Part shown: positions 1 through 8,229 of the stretch, piece by piece
How positions within the stretch are numbered: the first letter of the stretch is position 1
Layout: the number at the start of each line of letters is the position of its first letter
From: Haloterrigena alkaliphila
GTDB taxonomy: Archaea > Halobacteriota > Halobacteria > Halobacteriales > Natrialbaceae
Assembly: GCF_017352155.2 (NCBI RefSeq)
Contig: NZ_CP071462.1
Span: 2,976,001 to 3,040,000 of the forward strand
Length of the DNA stretch: 64,000 nucleotides
Direction of reading: 5' to 3'
The notes under the pieces: model-generated
The model's database searches: none
The model's input: the letters and a program-made list of their open reading frames with translations, nothing else
What the model was told of the DNA's origin: nothing
Program-made: the position numbers and the translations under genes

Positions 1-2
1 CA

Positions 3-365
3 CTCTTCGCGCTCGTTGCGATCGGCCAGCCCCGGACCGGCGTGATGGTCGCCGTCGAGCAGGTGAACGCGCCACTCGACCTGCCGATCCTTCTGGCGGG
101 CGTCGTCCTCGCGGGACTGTTCGGGTTCGTCCTCGTGCTGGTCGTCGGCGACGCCTACCTCGAGTTCGTCGGTCGATTACCCTACTGGCAGGTGTCGGCC
201 GCCGTGCTGGGCCTGCTGGTGGTCCTCTCGGCGCTTTTCGCCGGGTTCCTCGGAATCGCCGTTCTGGCAGTGGCGGCCGGGATCGGCATGGTCCCGGTAC
301 GATTTCGGGCGCGGCGCGTCCACCTGATGGGCGTGCTGATGGGGCCGCTGATCGTCGGCGTGTGA
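3..365 (+). CDS. TctA-like (COG1784) membrane protein, C-terminal part
   Basis: The reading frame is open at the left edge, so only the last ~120 residues of a larger membrane protein are present. At least three hydrophobic helices are visible (around LPILLAGVVLAG, VSAAVLGLLVVL and IAVLAVAAGIG). The ending GMVPVRFRARRVHLMGVLMG resembles the C-terminus of archaeal COG1784 proteins, which are distant relatives of the TctA subunit of tripartite tricarboxylate transporters; this is recognition from memory. An internal ATG at 42 should not be taken as the start, because coding continues upstream of it. The substrate cannot be inferred. Confidence 0.6.
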   Translation, partial: LFALVAIGQPRTGVMVAVEQVNAPLDLPILLAGVVLAGLFGFVLVLVVGDAYLEFVGRLPYWQVSAAVLGLLVVLSALFAGFLGIAVLAVAAGIGMVPVRFRARRVHLMGVLMGPLIVGV

Positions 366-466
366 TCCGTTGCCGAACAAAAGCGCTCGGCCGTCCCCCT
401 GTGCGTGCGATGGTCACGCAAACGCTTTTGCGCGGAACTGATGTATCGTAGCGAGGTGTTACTTCA

Positions 467-667
467 ATGGTAGACGCGACCGTCGATACCATCGATCGGA
501 GCGGCCTCGAGTGCGACCGGATCTACCAGGCGCCCAGCTACGAGGCCGAGGAACCCCTCGAAGCCGGCGTCCTGCGGGGCAAGACCGAGTGGTTCGACAG
601 CCTCCGGCGGATCGAGGAACTCGAGCGTCGCCACGACGCCGAGATTGAGGAGGGGCGGGGGCACTGA
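467..667 (+). CDS. small acidic protein coupled to an iron alcohol dehydrogenase
   Basis: A 66-residue acidic protein with no domain I recognise. G/C-rich third positions throughout support real coding. It ends in ...RRIEELERRHDAEIEE, a likely charged helix. Its stop codon overlaps the ATG of the next gene (ATGA-type overlap at 667), so the two are probably translationally coupled, and it may be a partner or regulator of the dehydrogenase. That role is inferred only from position. Confidence 0.55.
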   Translation: MVDATVDTIDRSGLECDRIYQAPSYEAEEPLEAGVLRGKTEWFDSLRRIEELERRHDAEIEEGRGH

Positions 668-1989
668 TGGCGGGCTACGATCGCTCGGTCTCCGCGCCCG
701 ACCACGACCTCGGTCCCGAGACCGTCTGGCACCTCCAGATGCCACAGATTCGGTTCGGTCGCGACGCCGTCAAGGAACTGGGCTTCCAACTGGCCGATCT
801 CGGCGTCGACGCCGCGGACGACCCTCACGGCCTCGTGGTCACCGACGAGACCCTCGTCGACATCGGTCACGCCGACCGCGTCACGGCTCACCTCGAGGAC
901 GCGGGCTACGACGTCACCGTCTGGGACGGCGCGGAACGCGAGCCGTCGATCGAGAACGTCGATCGCTGCATCGAGTTCGTCCGCGAGAACGAGGGGGAGT
1001 CGGGCTACGACTTCTACGTCGGCTTCGGCGGCGGGAGCTGCATCGACGTCGCGAAGGCGACCCGCGCGGTGATCGCCAACGGCGGGGAGGTGCTCGACTA
1101 CGTCGCGGCGCCGACGGGCGGCGGGGAGGCGCTGACCGAGTCGGGCCCGCCGCTGATCCTCATGCCGACGACGGCGGGCACGGGCGCCGAGATCTCGCCG
1201 GTCGCCATCCTCTCCGTCGAGGAGCAGGAGATCAAGGAGGGCATCTCGAGCAACCACATCCGGGCCGACGCGGCCGTCCTCGATCCGACGTTCACGACGA
1301 CGCTGCCCCCCGAGACGACCGGCAAGACCGCGATGGACGCGCTGGGTCACGCCATCGAAGGCTACACCACCCACCCCTTCGATGGTCTCCTGCGAGCCTC
1401 GGATCCGGGCGAACGACCCGTCTACGCCGGCCGGACGGAACTCACCGAGATGTTCTCCGAGAAAGCGATCCGGTTGCTCTCGAACAACGTCCGGACCGCC
1501 GTCCACAACGGCGACGACCTCGAGGCGCGGGCGGCGATGCTCAAGGGTGCCCTCTTCGGCGCCATCGCCGGACTCACCGCCGGCGCGAGCCTCTGCCACG
1601 CGATGGCCTACCCAGTCGGGAACCGGTATCACACCTACCACGGCGAGACCATCGCCGTCCTCACGCCCGCGAGCACGCTGGGGTACAACGTCGCCAGCGA
1701 CCCCGAGCGCTTCGTCCGCGTCGCCGAGATGCTGGGCGCGGAGACCGACGGACTGGGAACTCGCGAGGCGGCCGATCGCGCTCGAGCGGAGTACGTCCGC
1801 CTCCAGCAGGACCTGAACGTGATCCCCAGCGGCCTCAACGAACTCGCCGGGATCACCGAGGAGGACGTGGAATGGCTCGCGAACCAGACGGTCGAGACCC
1901 AACAGCGCCTGCTTCGCTGTAATCCGCGACCGGTGACGACCGACGACGCGGCCGACATCTTCCGGGACGCGCTGTACAACTGGGAGTAG
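667..1989 (+). CDS. iron-containing alcohol dehydrogenase, hydroxyacid-oxoacid transhydrogenase-like
   Basis: A 440-residue group III metal-dependent alcohol dehydrogenase. The N-terminal dinucleotide domain carries GFGGGSCIDVAKA followed by MPTTAGTGAE. The C-terminal helical domain holds the metal-ligand histidines in DALGHAIEGY, SLCHAMAYP and HTYHGE. The length and the N-terminal WHLQMPQIRFG match the hydroxyacid-oxoacid transhydrogenase (ADHFE1/HOT) branch better than short-chain butanol dehydrogenases. Members oxidise a 2- or 4-hydroxyacid or an alcohol using NAD(P) or a bound nicotinamide. The start overlaps the stop of the small upstream gene. The family is certain; the exact substrate is not. 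Confidence 0.85.
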   Translation: MAGYDRSVSAPDHDLGPETVWHLQMPQIRFGRDAVKELGFQLADLGVDAADDPHGLVVTDETLVDIGHADRVTAHLEDAGYDVTVWDGAEREPSIENVDRCIEFVRENEGESGYDFYVGFGGGSCIDVAKATRAVIANGGEVLDYVAAPTGGGEALTESGPPLILMPTTAGTGAEISPVAILSVEEQEIKEGISSNHIRADAAVLDPTFTTTLPPETTGKTAMDALGHAIEGYTTHPFDGLLRASDPGERPVYAGRTELTEMFSEKAIRLLSNNVRTAVHNGDDLEARAAMLKGALFGAIAGLTAGASLCHAMAYPVGNRYHTYHGETIAVLTPASTLGYNVASDPERFVRVAEMLGAETDGLGTREAADRARAEYVRLQQDLNVIPSGLNELAGITEEDVEWLANQTVETQQRLLRCNPRPVTTDDAADIFRDALYNWE

Positions 1990-2040
1990 CGGACCGAGAG
2001 GAAGTAGTGAATCGGGAGAGAGTAGTGGATCGATGGGGTC

Positions 2041-2898
2041 TCAGCCGTCGCTCGAGTCGACGGCGCGGGCCGCCGAAACCAGATCCTCGACGCGCTCGAG
2101 CGAGACGGGATTCGTCGTCTCGCCGCCCTCCTTGAGCGCCGTCCCGACGATGACGCCGTCGGCACCCGCCGCGAGGCAGTGGCCGACCGTCTCGCTCGTG
2201 ACGCCGCTGCCGACAAAGACGGGCTTTCGGAGGGTCTCACCGGTCTCTTCCCTCGAGTCCTCGAGCGCCCCGGCGACCCGTTCGACGTCCTCGAGAGCCG
2301 TGTCGGCCCCAGTGCCCGGCCCGGAGACGATTACGCCGTCGGCGCGGCCGCGCTCGACCGTCTCGAGGGCGGCCCGTTCGATCGACGCCTCGCCGATCGG
2401 CGCGGCGTGTTTGACGTGGACGTCGGCGAGAATCGCCGCGTCGGCGTCGATCCGGTCGCGGAGGCGGATCGTCTCGTGGGCGCGCCCCTCGAGGACGCCC
2501 TGATCCGTCGCGGCCGTCCCGACGTGGACGTTCACCCGGACGAAGTCGCACCCGGCGGCCGCGGCGATCGAGAGCGCGGCGTCAGCGTCGTTGCGAAGGA
2601 CGTTGATACCGACGGGGACGTCGACGGCGTCGGTTAGGGCCGTCGCGACCGCGGTCATCTCCGCGACGACGTGGGTGGGGACGTCCTCGGGGTAGAAGGG
2701 CGCGTCGCCGAAGTTCTCGAGCACGAGGCCGTCGACTCCGCCGGCTTCGAGGCGGCGGGCGTCCTCGAGCGCGCGGTCGCGCACGGCGTCGCGGTCGCCG
2801 TCGAAGCCGGGTGCACCGGGCAGCGGCGGGAGGTGGACCATTCCGACGACGGGTCGAGCGGCGTCGAAGCGGTCCAGCAGTGGGGTCGACGGTGGCAT
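2041..2898 (-). CDS. BtpA/SgcQ family TIM-barrel protein
   Basis: A 285-residue protein of the BtpA family (COG0434), a phosphate-binding TIM barrel named after a cyanobacterial photosystem I biogenesis factor. Visible signatures are VVGMVHLPPLPGAP near the N-terminus, GVDGLVLENFGDAPF, and a C-terminal phosphate-binding pattern VFVGSGVTSETV...AADGVIVGTALK. Haloarchaea have no photosystem, so its substrate is probably a small phosphorylated metabolite; the true reaction is unknown. It is convergent with the upstream dehydrogenase, and its promoter region abuts dispersed repeat copy A. Confidence 0.85.
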   Translation of the reverse strand: MPPSTPLLDRFDAARPVVGMVHLPPLPGAPGFDGDRDAVRDRALEDARRLEAGGVDGLVLENFGDAPFYPEDVPTHVVAEMTAVATALTDAVDVPVGINVLRNDADAALSIAAAAGCDFVRVNVHVGTAATDQGVLEGRAHETIRLRDRIDADAAILADVHVKHAAPIGEASIERAALETVERGRADGVIVSGPGTGADTALEDVERVAGALEDSREETGETLRKPVFVGSGVTSETVGHCLAAGADGVIVGTALKEGGETTNPVSLERVEDLVSAARAVDSSDG

Positions 2899-3052
2899 GG
2901 AGATGGGTGGATTTGGGCGCTCGAGCGAGATAAGTCGTCGTGGATTCGATCGACTGACGAGATTGTGCTCGAGTAATCGGGAGGTGTCCTTCTGAATCCA
3001 CTCGAGCGGACTGCGAACACCGGGTCACGATCGACACTGAGAAGAAAAGCGT

Positions 3053-3245
3053 CCTGCCACCGTGGCAACGGGGAGTTCCACACCCTCCCCAACCGATTCG
3101 CTCGCTCCCGCTGGTCGCTCACTCATCCACCGGAAGACGCTTCGCGTCTTCCGAGCCGTTCGCTCGTTTCACTCGCGAAGACCTCGCACAATTTCGCCGT
3201 GAGTCCTCGCTCTCGCTCGGACTCCCGACAGCGCGCGCCACCGCA
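3053..3245 (+). repeat. dispersed hairpin element, copy A
   Basis: A 193-bp member of a five-copy family in this window (others at 20096, 28050, 28411 and 36831). It starts with CTGCCACCGTGGCAAC, continues through CACCCTCCCCAACCGATTCGCTC and ends in GCGCGCGCCACCGCA. The middle holds a perfect hairpin with arms GGAAGACGC/GCGTCTTCC (3132-3152, loop TTC). It fills most of the gap between btpA and the OYE gene and ends about 117 nt before the OYE start. No open frame within it looks coding. Confidence 0.8.
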
Positions 3246-3361
3246 TGGGCGGCAGTCGAACTCGGAGTGCGCCCGAAAGCAGTACCGGCTATCGGACCGT
3301 GAGCCGGCAAGGCCGCCCCCGTTCACGGTTCTTTTCTCTCGTCCCTCGCAAGCCTCGAGGG

Positions 3362-4468
3362 ATGCCAGAACTGTTCGCTTCGCTGCCGTTGCGCGACCTC
3401 GAGGCGCCGAACCGGCTCGCCGTCTCGCCGATGTGCCAGTACTCCTGTGAGACTGACGGCCTCCCGACCGAGTGGCACCGGGTCCACCTCGGGAGTCGAG
3501 CGGTCGGGGGAGCGGGCATCGTGATGACCGAGGCGACCGCCGTCGAACCCCGCGGACGGATCACGCCCCACGACCTGGGGATCTGGAGCGACGAGCACGC
3601 CGCGGCGCTCGAGGCGATCACGCGCTTCATCCGCGAGCAGGGTGCGGTACCGGGAATTCAACTCGCTCACGCCGGTCACAAGGCCAGCAAGACGCGGCCG
3701 TGGGACGGGAACGTCCCGATCCAACCGGACGAAACCGATCCCGACGGCGCGTCGGGCTGGGAGGTGCTCTCCCCGTCGCCGGAGGCCTACCCGCCGTTCG
3801 ACGGCGATCGGCCGGCGATGCGGAGGGCCGACCGCAACGATATTCGGGGCGTGATCGACGCCTACCGGGCGGCGGCCGAGCGCTCGCTCGAGGCGGGGTT
3901 CGAAATCGCCGAGGTGCACGCGGCCCACGGCTACCTGCTCCACGAGTTTTGCTCGCCGGTGACGAACGATCGCGAGGACGAGTACGGCGGGAGCTTCGAG
4001 AACCGCACTCGTCTCGTCCGGGAGGTCGTCGAGGCCGTCCGCGAGGTCTGGCCGGACGACAAGCCGGTCTTCGTGCGGATCTCGGGCACCGACTGGCTCG
4101 AGGACCGCGAATCGTGGGATATCGACCAGTCCGTCCGACTGGCCCGCGATCTCTCCGACCTCGGCGTCGACCTGATCGACGTCAGTTCGAGCGGCATCCA
4201 CCCCGATCAGCAGGTCCCCGCCGGACCCAACTTCCAGGTGCCGCTGGCGGAAGCGATTCGCGAGGGAAGCGACGCCGCCGTCGGGGCGGTCGGGGGCGTC
4301 ACCGACCCCGCGCAGGCCGACGCGCTGGTCCGCAACGGTCGGGCGGACCTCGTCCTCGTCGGCCGGCAGTTCCTCCGGGATCCGTACTTCGGGCTTCGAG
4401 CGGCCGCGGAACTCGAGTCGGACGCGGACGCGAAGTGGCCCGTTCAGTACCGTCGGGCCGTTCGGTGA
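3362..4468 (+). CDS. NADH:flavin oxidoreductase, old yellow enzyme (YqjM-like)
   Basis: A 368-residue FMN-dependent ene-reductase of the OYE family, thermophilic-like YqjM branch. The N-terminal MCQYSC carries the redox-modulating Cys. LAHAGHKAS and AEVHAAHGYLLHEF hold the conserved His pair, and EYGGSFENR is the family hallmark. The C-terminal VGAVGGVTD and LVLVGRQFLRDPY bind the FMN phosphate. It probably reduces activated C=C bonds of enones or quinones with NAD(P)H. The open frame runs further upstream into repeat copy A, but homology begins at MPELFASL, so the start is set at the ATG at 3362. Confidence 0.9.
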   Translation: MPELFASLPLRDLEAPNRLAVSPMCQYSCETDGLPTEWHRVHLGSRAVGGAGIVMTEATAVEPRGRITPHDLGIWSDEHAAALEAITRFIREQGAVPGIQLAHAGHKASKTRPWDGNVPIQPDETDPDGASGWEVLSPSPEAYPPFDGDRPAMRRADRNDIRGVIDAYRAAAERSLEAGFEIAEVHAAHGYLLHEFCSPVTNDREDEYGGSFENRTRLVREVVEAVREVWPDDKPVFVRISGTDWLEDRESWDIDQSVRLARDLSDLGVDLIDVSSSGIHPDQQVPAGPNFQVPLAEAIREGSDAAVGAVGGVTDPAQADALVRNGRADLVLVGRQFLRDPYFGLRAAAELESDADAKWPVQYRRAVR

Positions 4469-4605
4469 CGGTCCACGGTGCCACGTAATTGTCCGAATAT
4501 GATCGCCAGCCTCCCAGTCCGTGGGAACCGGGTGGACGTTTCAATCGGTCGCAGTCGCTACGTTCAGCCGCCGGCGCCCGAAACGAGGTATCCCGTTCAA
4601 CATCC

Positions 4606-4639
4606 GGCGACCGCCCGTACCTCCTGGCAGGCGGTCGCC
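4606..4639. terminator. perfect 10-bp hairpin between convergent genes
   Basis: Arms GGCGACCGCC and GGCGGTCGCC are exactly complementary with a 14-nt loop. The hairpin lies in the 298-bp gap between the convergent OYE and mscS genes, where I see no coding. It may act as a bidirectional 3'-end structure. Archaeal termination relies mainly on T-tracts, which are not obvious here, so the role is tentative. Confidence 0.35.
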
Positions 4640-4766
4640 GACTCCCGTGGCATCCGCGTCGGCTCCCGTAGCCACTCCGATTCCCACAACCTCCTACTAC
4701 TCCGACCGACTCTCACCCCCTGCATCCGGTTTTTGCATCTCCGGCGACGAACCAGCCAGTCGCCGC

Positions 4767-5924
4767 TCAATCGTCGACCGTCGGGACGCCGCTTCCCGCT
4801 CGGCCGATTCCGTCGACCTGCAGCGCGTCACCCCGCGAGGTGTGAACGCGTTGCGGATACGGGATCTCGATCCCCTCGCGCTCGAACGCGGCCGTGATCG
4901 CCTCGATGACGTCCGTCTGCGCGTCGAGTTTCCGGCGCATCGTCGGATCGGCGATCCAGACGCGACACTCGAGGAGGATCGCCGAGTCGCCGAACGCCGT
5001 CGTGATCACCTGCGGATTCGGCGCGTTCTTGATCGACTCGAGGTCCTCGACGGCGTCGACGATGACCGAGCGGGCGTGCTGGGGGTCGTCGTCGTAATCG
5101 ATCCCGACGTCGACCGCGACGCGCAACTGGTCGTTCTCCGAGTAGTTGATCAGCTGACTGCTGGTCACCTCGTCGTTGGGGATCAACACGTTTCTGTCGT
5201 CGAACGTCTGGATCTTGGTGGTGAAGATGGTGACGTCGGTGACGATGCCGGTCGACTCGTTGACCTCGATCCAGTCGCCGACGTGGAACGGCCGCGAGAA
5301 CAGCAGGATGAAGCCGGCGAGCATCGCCGTCAGCGTCTCGCGGGCCGTCAGCGCGACGACCGCCGTGATCGCGCCGGCGCCGATGAAGATGTTCGTCAGG
5401 TCGATCCCCCACAGCGTCAGGATCACCGTTCCGGCGAAGGCGACGATCGCGACGTCGGTGACGTGGTAGGCGACCTCGCTCTGGTGTTTCGTGAGCGCTC
5501 GCGTCTGCGCGAGCTTGTCGATCGATCGGTTGACGAACCGCATCGCGAGGTACGCGCCCACCATGATCCCCACTGTGACGAGCTGTTGGGCGGCCAACCA
5601 CCGATCGATCATCACCGAGGAAAGCGTGTACTCGAGGACGTACGTGACGTGCCAGATCACGCTGAACGCGTAGACGGCGGCGGCGACGACGGCTCCGAGG
5701 AAGGCGACGGAGCTGGCCTCGGCGATCTGCCTCCCGTACCGACGGCGAGCGGCCGCCTGAATCCGCGAGGCGGTGCCGAGGCTGAGCGCGACCAGGACGG
5801 CGAGCAACAGGGTCGCGAGGAACTGGACGTCGGTCGTCCCGAGATACGTCTGCTGGATCTCCGGAATGGGATCCGGCCGAAGATGAAGTCCGTGAGAGAG
5901 AACAGTCGGCGCGATCCTGACCAT
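4767..5924 (-). CDS. small-conductance mechanosensitive channel, MscS family
   Basis: A 385-residue MscS family channel that opens under membrane tension to release solutes on hypo-osmotic shock. Four hydrophobic helices precede the pore helix region (residues ~35-180), followed by the beta-domain motif FSRPFHVGDWIEVNESTGIV and VLIPNDEVTSSQLINYS, and then a C-terminal alpha/beta domain. The pore-lining TM3 corresponds to IFIGAGAITAVVALTARETL. The gene stands alone between convergent OYE and the peroxiredoxin-like gene. A palindrome overlaps its start codon (see 5924-5940). Family assignment is secure. Confidence 0.92.
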   Translation of the reverse strand: MVRIAPTVLSHGLHLRPDPIPEIQQTYLGTTDVQFLATLLLAVLVALSLGTASRIQAAARRRYGRQIAEASSVAFLGAVVAAAVYAFSVIWHVTYVLEYTLSSVMIDRWLAAQQLVTVGIMVGAYLAMRFVNRSIDKLAQTRALTKHQSEVAYHVTDVAIVAFAGTVILTLWGIDLTNIFIGAGAITAVVALTARETLTAMLAGFILLFSRPFHVGDWIEVNESTGIVTDVTIFTTKIQTFDDRNVLIPNDEVTSSQLINYSENDQLRVAVDVGIDYDDDPQHARSVIVDAVEDLESIKNAPNPQVITTAFGDSAILLECRVWIADPTMRRKLDAQTDVIEAITAAFEREGIEIPYPQRVHTSRGDALQVDGIGRAGSGVPTVDD

Positions 5925-5940
5925 TCAGCGATACTGAATA
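5924..5940 (-). promoter_or_regulatory. palindrome at the mscS start codon
   Basis: ATTCAG-CGATA-CTGAAT is a perfect 6-bp inverted repeat that begins at the ATG of mscS and extends upstream. If transcription is leaderless here, the repeat would cover the start site, fitting a repressor operator. No regulator can be named. Confidence 0.35.
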
Positions 5941-6018
5941 ACGACCCGTACACCGTGAGCGAACGCCCGGCAAATGCAAGCCTTCGGGCCGCCGGTACTG
6001 ATCGTCGCCGCGGATCAC

Positions 6019-6588
6019 TCAGTCGTCGGTCCACTTGATCGAACAGCCTTGGGAGGGCTGCCACTCGAGGTCCACCGAGTCGCCAGCCAGCACCGCGTCG
6101 ATCGCCTCGCGGACGTGGAACCGCGTCGGCTCGTCGTCGGGGTTCAGCGCGTCGTCGAGGCGGCCGTGGTAGGCCAACCGGAAGCGCCCGGTGTCGTCGT
6201 CCCACCGGAACAGGAACGGATCGGGCGTACAGACCGCGCCGTACGCTCGAGCGACGGTCTGGCGCTCGTCGCGCAGGTACGCGTCGTACTGGATTCGGCC
6301 GTCCGCGACGTACTCGCGCATACGCTCGAGGGAGTCGTCGGGGTACTCCTCGGCGTCGTTGGGATTGATCCCGACGACCGCGACGTCGTCGTACTCGGCG
6401 GCCAGTTCGTTCAGCAGGTCGAACTTCGCCTGCGCGTACGGACAGTGGTTGCAGGTGAACACGACCAGCAGCGCCTCGCGGTCGGCGAAGTCCTCGAGCG
6501 CGTACGTCTCGCCGTCGGCGCCCTCGAGTTCGAAGTCGGGGGCCGGATCGCCGGCCTCGAGTTCGGAGTCGGACTCTTGGAGTACCAT
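6019..6588 (-). CDS. thioredoxin-fold peroxiredoxin-like protein (PRX_like1 type)
   Basis: A 189-residue AhpC/TSA-like thioredoxin-fold protein. AGDPAPDFELEGADG opens the redoxin domain and FTCNHCPYAQAKFD carries the CxxC (CNHC) active site typical of the PRX_like1 subgroup. VVGINPNDAEEYPDDS and CTPDPFLF follow, with the cis-Pro-like segment. It probably reduces peroxides or protein disulfides in the cytosol; no signal peptide is seen. The open frame extends 31 codons further upstream, but the ATG at 6588 is preferred because a TATA-like TTAA element (6613-6618) lies 27 nt upstream, fitting a leaderless transcript. Confidence 0.85.
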   Translation of the reverse strand: MVLQESDSELEAGDPAPDFELEGADGETYALEDFADREALLVVFTCNHCPYAQAKFDLLNELAAEYDDVAVVGINPNDAEEYPDDSLERMREYVADGRIQYDAYLRDERQTVARAYGAVCTPDPFLFRWDDDTGRFRLAYHGRLDDALNPDDEPTRFHVREAIDAVLAGDSVDLEWQPSQGCSIKWTDD

Positions 6589-6749
6589 ACTCGATGATTT
6601 CGGATCGTTCATCTTAAGCATCGTGTTCACTTGTCCGCTCACTCGGTTGCTAGGGGACGTCACATGGGGTGGCGCAGCCACCGGCGCGCCAGCCTACAAC
6701 GTACACGGTTGGCCTATGATATTTGTACCCCCCGCGACATCGGTTGGGT

Positions 6750-7388
6750 ATGCAAACGCTCGAGCTCACTGACGAACAGTACGCGGTCGTCCAGCAGCTA
6801 CGCGAGGAGATTTCCGAACAAGTCGTCGGCAAGTACGGCTACGTCCGGGAACGCGACGCGATCCAGTTCCTGATCGACAATCTCGACGGGAACCCGGAGA
6901 TCGACGTCGATATCGACACGGAGCTAGACTCCTCGGCGACCGACGACGTCGCCGCCTCGGTCGGCGCCGCGATCGAGGGCGAGTCGCCGCCGGCGGACCT
7001 CGAGGAAGTCTCCTACATCGAGGACGAGTCCGTCGAGGACGAGGAGCCAGAAATCGACGCGGATGCGGACGCTGCTGTGGTCGACCCCGACGCCGAGACG
7101 GACGGCGACGACGCATCCGACGCGGACGACGACGCAGCGGGCCCGATCGAAGACGCCGAGGCCGACGCCGATGAGGGTGAGGACGACGACGGTGGCGAGA
7201 GTGACGGCACGGCCGACGACGACGATATGTTAGACGAGATGATGAGCCTCCTCGAGACCCACGACGACAAGTGGGAGGAGTCGAGTTCCGCGGACTACCG
7301 CTACAGCGTCGAACTGCCCGACGGGACGACCGAAGAGGTCCAGACGAAAGACGACGTCCGGGCGCTGCTGTTCAAGAACTACCGATAG
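6750..7388 (+). CDS. highly acidic protein of unknown function
   Basis: A 212-residue protein with three parts: a predicted alpha-helical N-terminus (MQTLELTDEQYAVVQQLREE, residues 1-50) resembling a small structured domain, an extremely Asp/Glu/Ala-rich middle of ~110 residues that is probably disordered, and a folded C-terminus (MLDEMMSLLETHDDKW... to the end). It keeps normal codon use for the window. The start at 6750 is preferred over the upstream in-frame ATG at 6723 because it gives the conserved-looking helix. It looks like a haloarchaeal-only protein; no function is proposed. Confidence 0.7.
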   Translation: MQTLELTDEQYAVVQQLREEISEQVVGKYGYVRERDAIQFLIDNLDGNPEIDVDIDTELDSSATDDVAASVGAAIEGESPPADLEEVSYIEDESVEDEEPEIDADADAAVVDPDAETDGDDASDADDDAAGPIEDAEADADEGEDDDGGESDGTADDDDMLDEMMSLLETHDDKWEESSSADYRYSVELPDGTTEEVQTKDDVRALLFKNYR

Positions 7389-7553
7389 GTGCCACCGGCG
7401 ACGCGCTCGGCGTCCGCGAACGCCTCTCGTCCGCTCCAAACGGGCGTCCGCCGACCACCGGCCGACGACGGTGACTGACTCGCCGTGCGGACAGTCACGA
7501 TCCGTTACGGCGTAACTTATGAGAACCGTGGGTGTGGTTTCGAATGGATCTCT

Positions 7554-7667
7554 ATGGACCGAGCATACCGCTTTCAGTTGGAGGAAGATATCACCTGTCC
7601 CGATTGCCAGCGCCGCGTGCCGATGCACTCGCAGATCTGTCCCGAGTGCGAGGTCTCGCTGCACTGA
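7554..7667 (+). CDS. small zinc-ribbon protein
   Basis: A 37-residue protein from the ATG at 7554, with two CPxC knuckles (CPDC and CPEC) 15 residues apart, forming a single zinc ribbon. A longer version from a GTG at 7485 adds 23 residues without any zinc ligand pair and looks less like coding sequence. Such one-domain zinc-finger microproteins are common in haloarchaea and usually have unknown partners. It is not tightly linked to a neighbouring gene. Confidence 0.55.
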   Translation: MDRAYRFQLEEDITCPDCQRRVPMHSQICPECEVSLH

Positions 7668-7741
7668 CGCCGCCGGTAGCGTGACCGTCCTGACGGCCGA
7701 ACAACGTTAGACCTTTACTCGCGCTCGCGCTTCGCGTTGGT

Positions 7742-8227
7742 ATGAGCGAACGCGAGGTGCTCGAGTTGCTTCGTGAGAACGCGCGGTACTCGACCGCGGA
7801 TATCGCGCGAATGACCGACCTCGAGGAAGGCGAGGTCGAGGCAGCCATCGAGGAACTCGAGGCAGCGGGCGTGGTTCGGGGCTACCAGGCCGTCGTCGAC
7901 TGGGACGAACTCGAGGACGAGCGCGTCCGCGCCGAGGTCGAGTTGAACGTCCACCTCGACCGCGAGACGGGCTACGGCGACATCGCCGAGCGCCTCGCAC
8001 GGTTTCCGCAGGTCAAAGCCCTGCGCCTGGTCAGCGGCGACTACGACTTCGACATGGAGGTCGAGGGCGACTCCATCCGCGAGGTCTCGCAGTTCATCAG
8101 CGAGAAGGTCGCGCCCGTCCCCGAGATCACACAGACGGTCACCCACTACGTGATGACCTCCTACAAGGAGAACGGGATCGAACTCGGCGACGGCGAAGAC
8201 GACGAACGGCTCTCGTTCTCACCGTGA
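7742..8227 (+). CDS. Lrp/AsnC family transcriptional regulator
   Basis: A 161-residue Lrp/AsnC regulator. The N-terminal HTH is residues ~3-48 (EVLELLRENARYSTADIARM). The C-terminal RAM/AsnC ligand domain runs from about residue 60, with VKALRLVSGDYDFDMEVEG matching the core strand-turn. The stop overlaps or touches the start of the aminotransferase, so the pair forms an operon. Haloarchaeal Lrp proteins are often encoded beside the amino-acid gene they control, so it probably regulates the aminotransferase in response to an amino acid. Confidence 0.9.
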   Translation: MSEREVLELLRENARYSTADIARMTDLEEGEVEAAIEELEAAGVVRGYQAVVDWDELEDERVRAEVELNVHLDRETGYGDIAERLARFPQVKALRLVSGDYDFDMEVEGDSIREVSQFISEKVAPVPEITQTVTHYVMTSYKENGIELGDGEDDERLSFSP

Positions 8228-8229
8228 CC

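Noticed and set aside
538-1902. 454-residue minus-strand ORF opposite the alcohol dehydrogenase
   Set aside because: It is the antisense shadow of the dehydrogenase; high GC leaves opposite frames open. No recognisable domain, and the composition is Arg/Gly/Val-rich.
2582-3310. Minus-strand ORFs overlapping repeat copy A
   Set aside because: Arg/Ser-rich translations of the repeat and btpA leader; the frame is not preserved among repeat copies, so the repeat is not coding.
7485-7553. GTG-start extension of the small zinc-ribbon protein
   Set aside because: Adds residues without zinc ligands; less coding-like than the part from the ATG at 7554.
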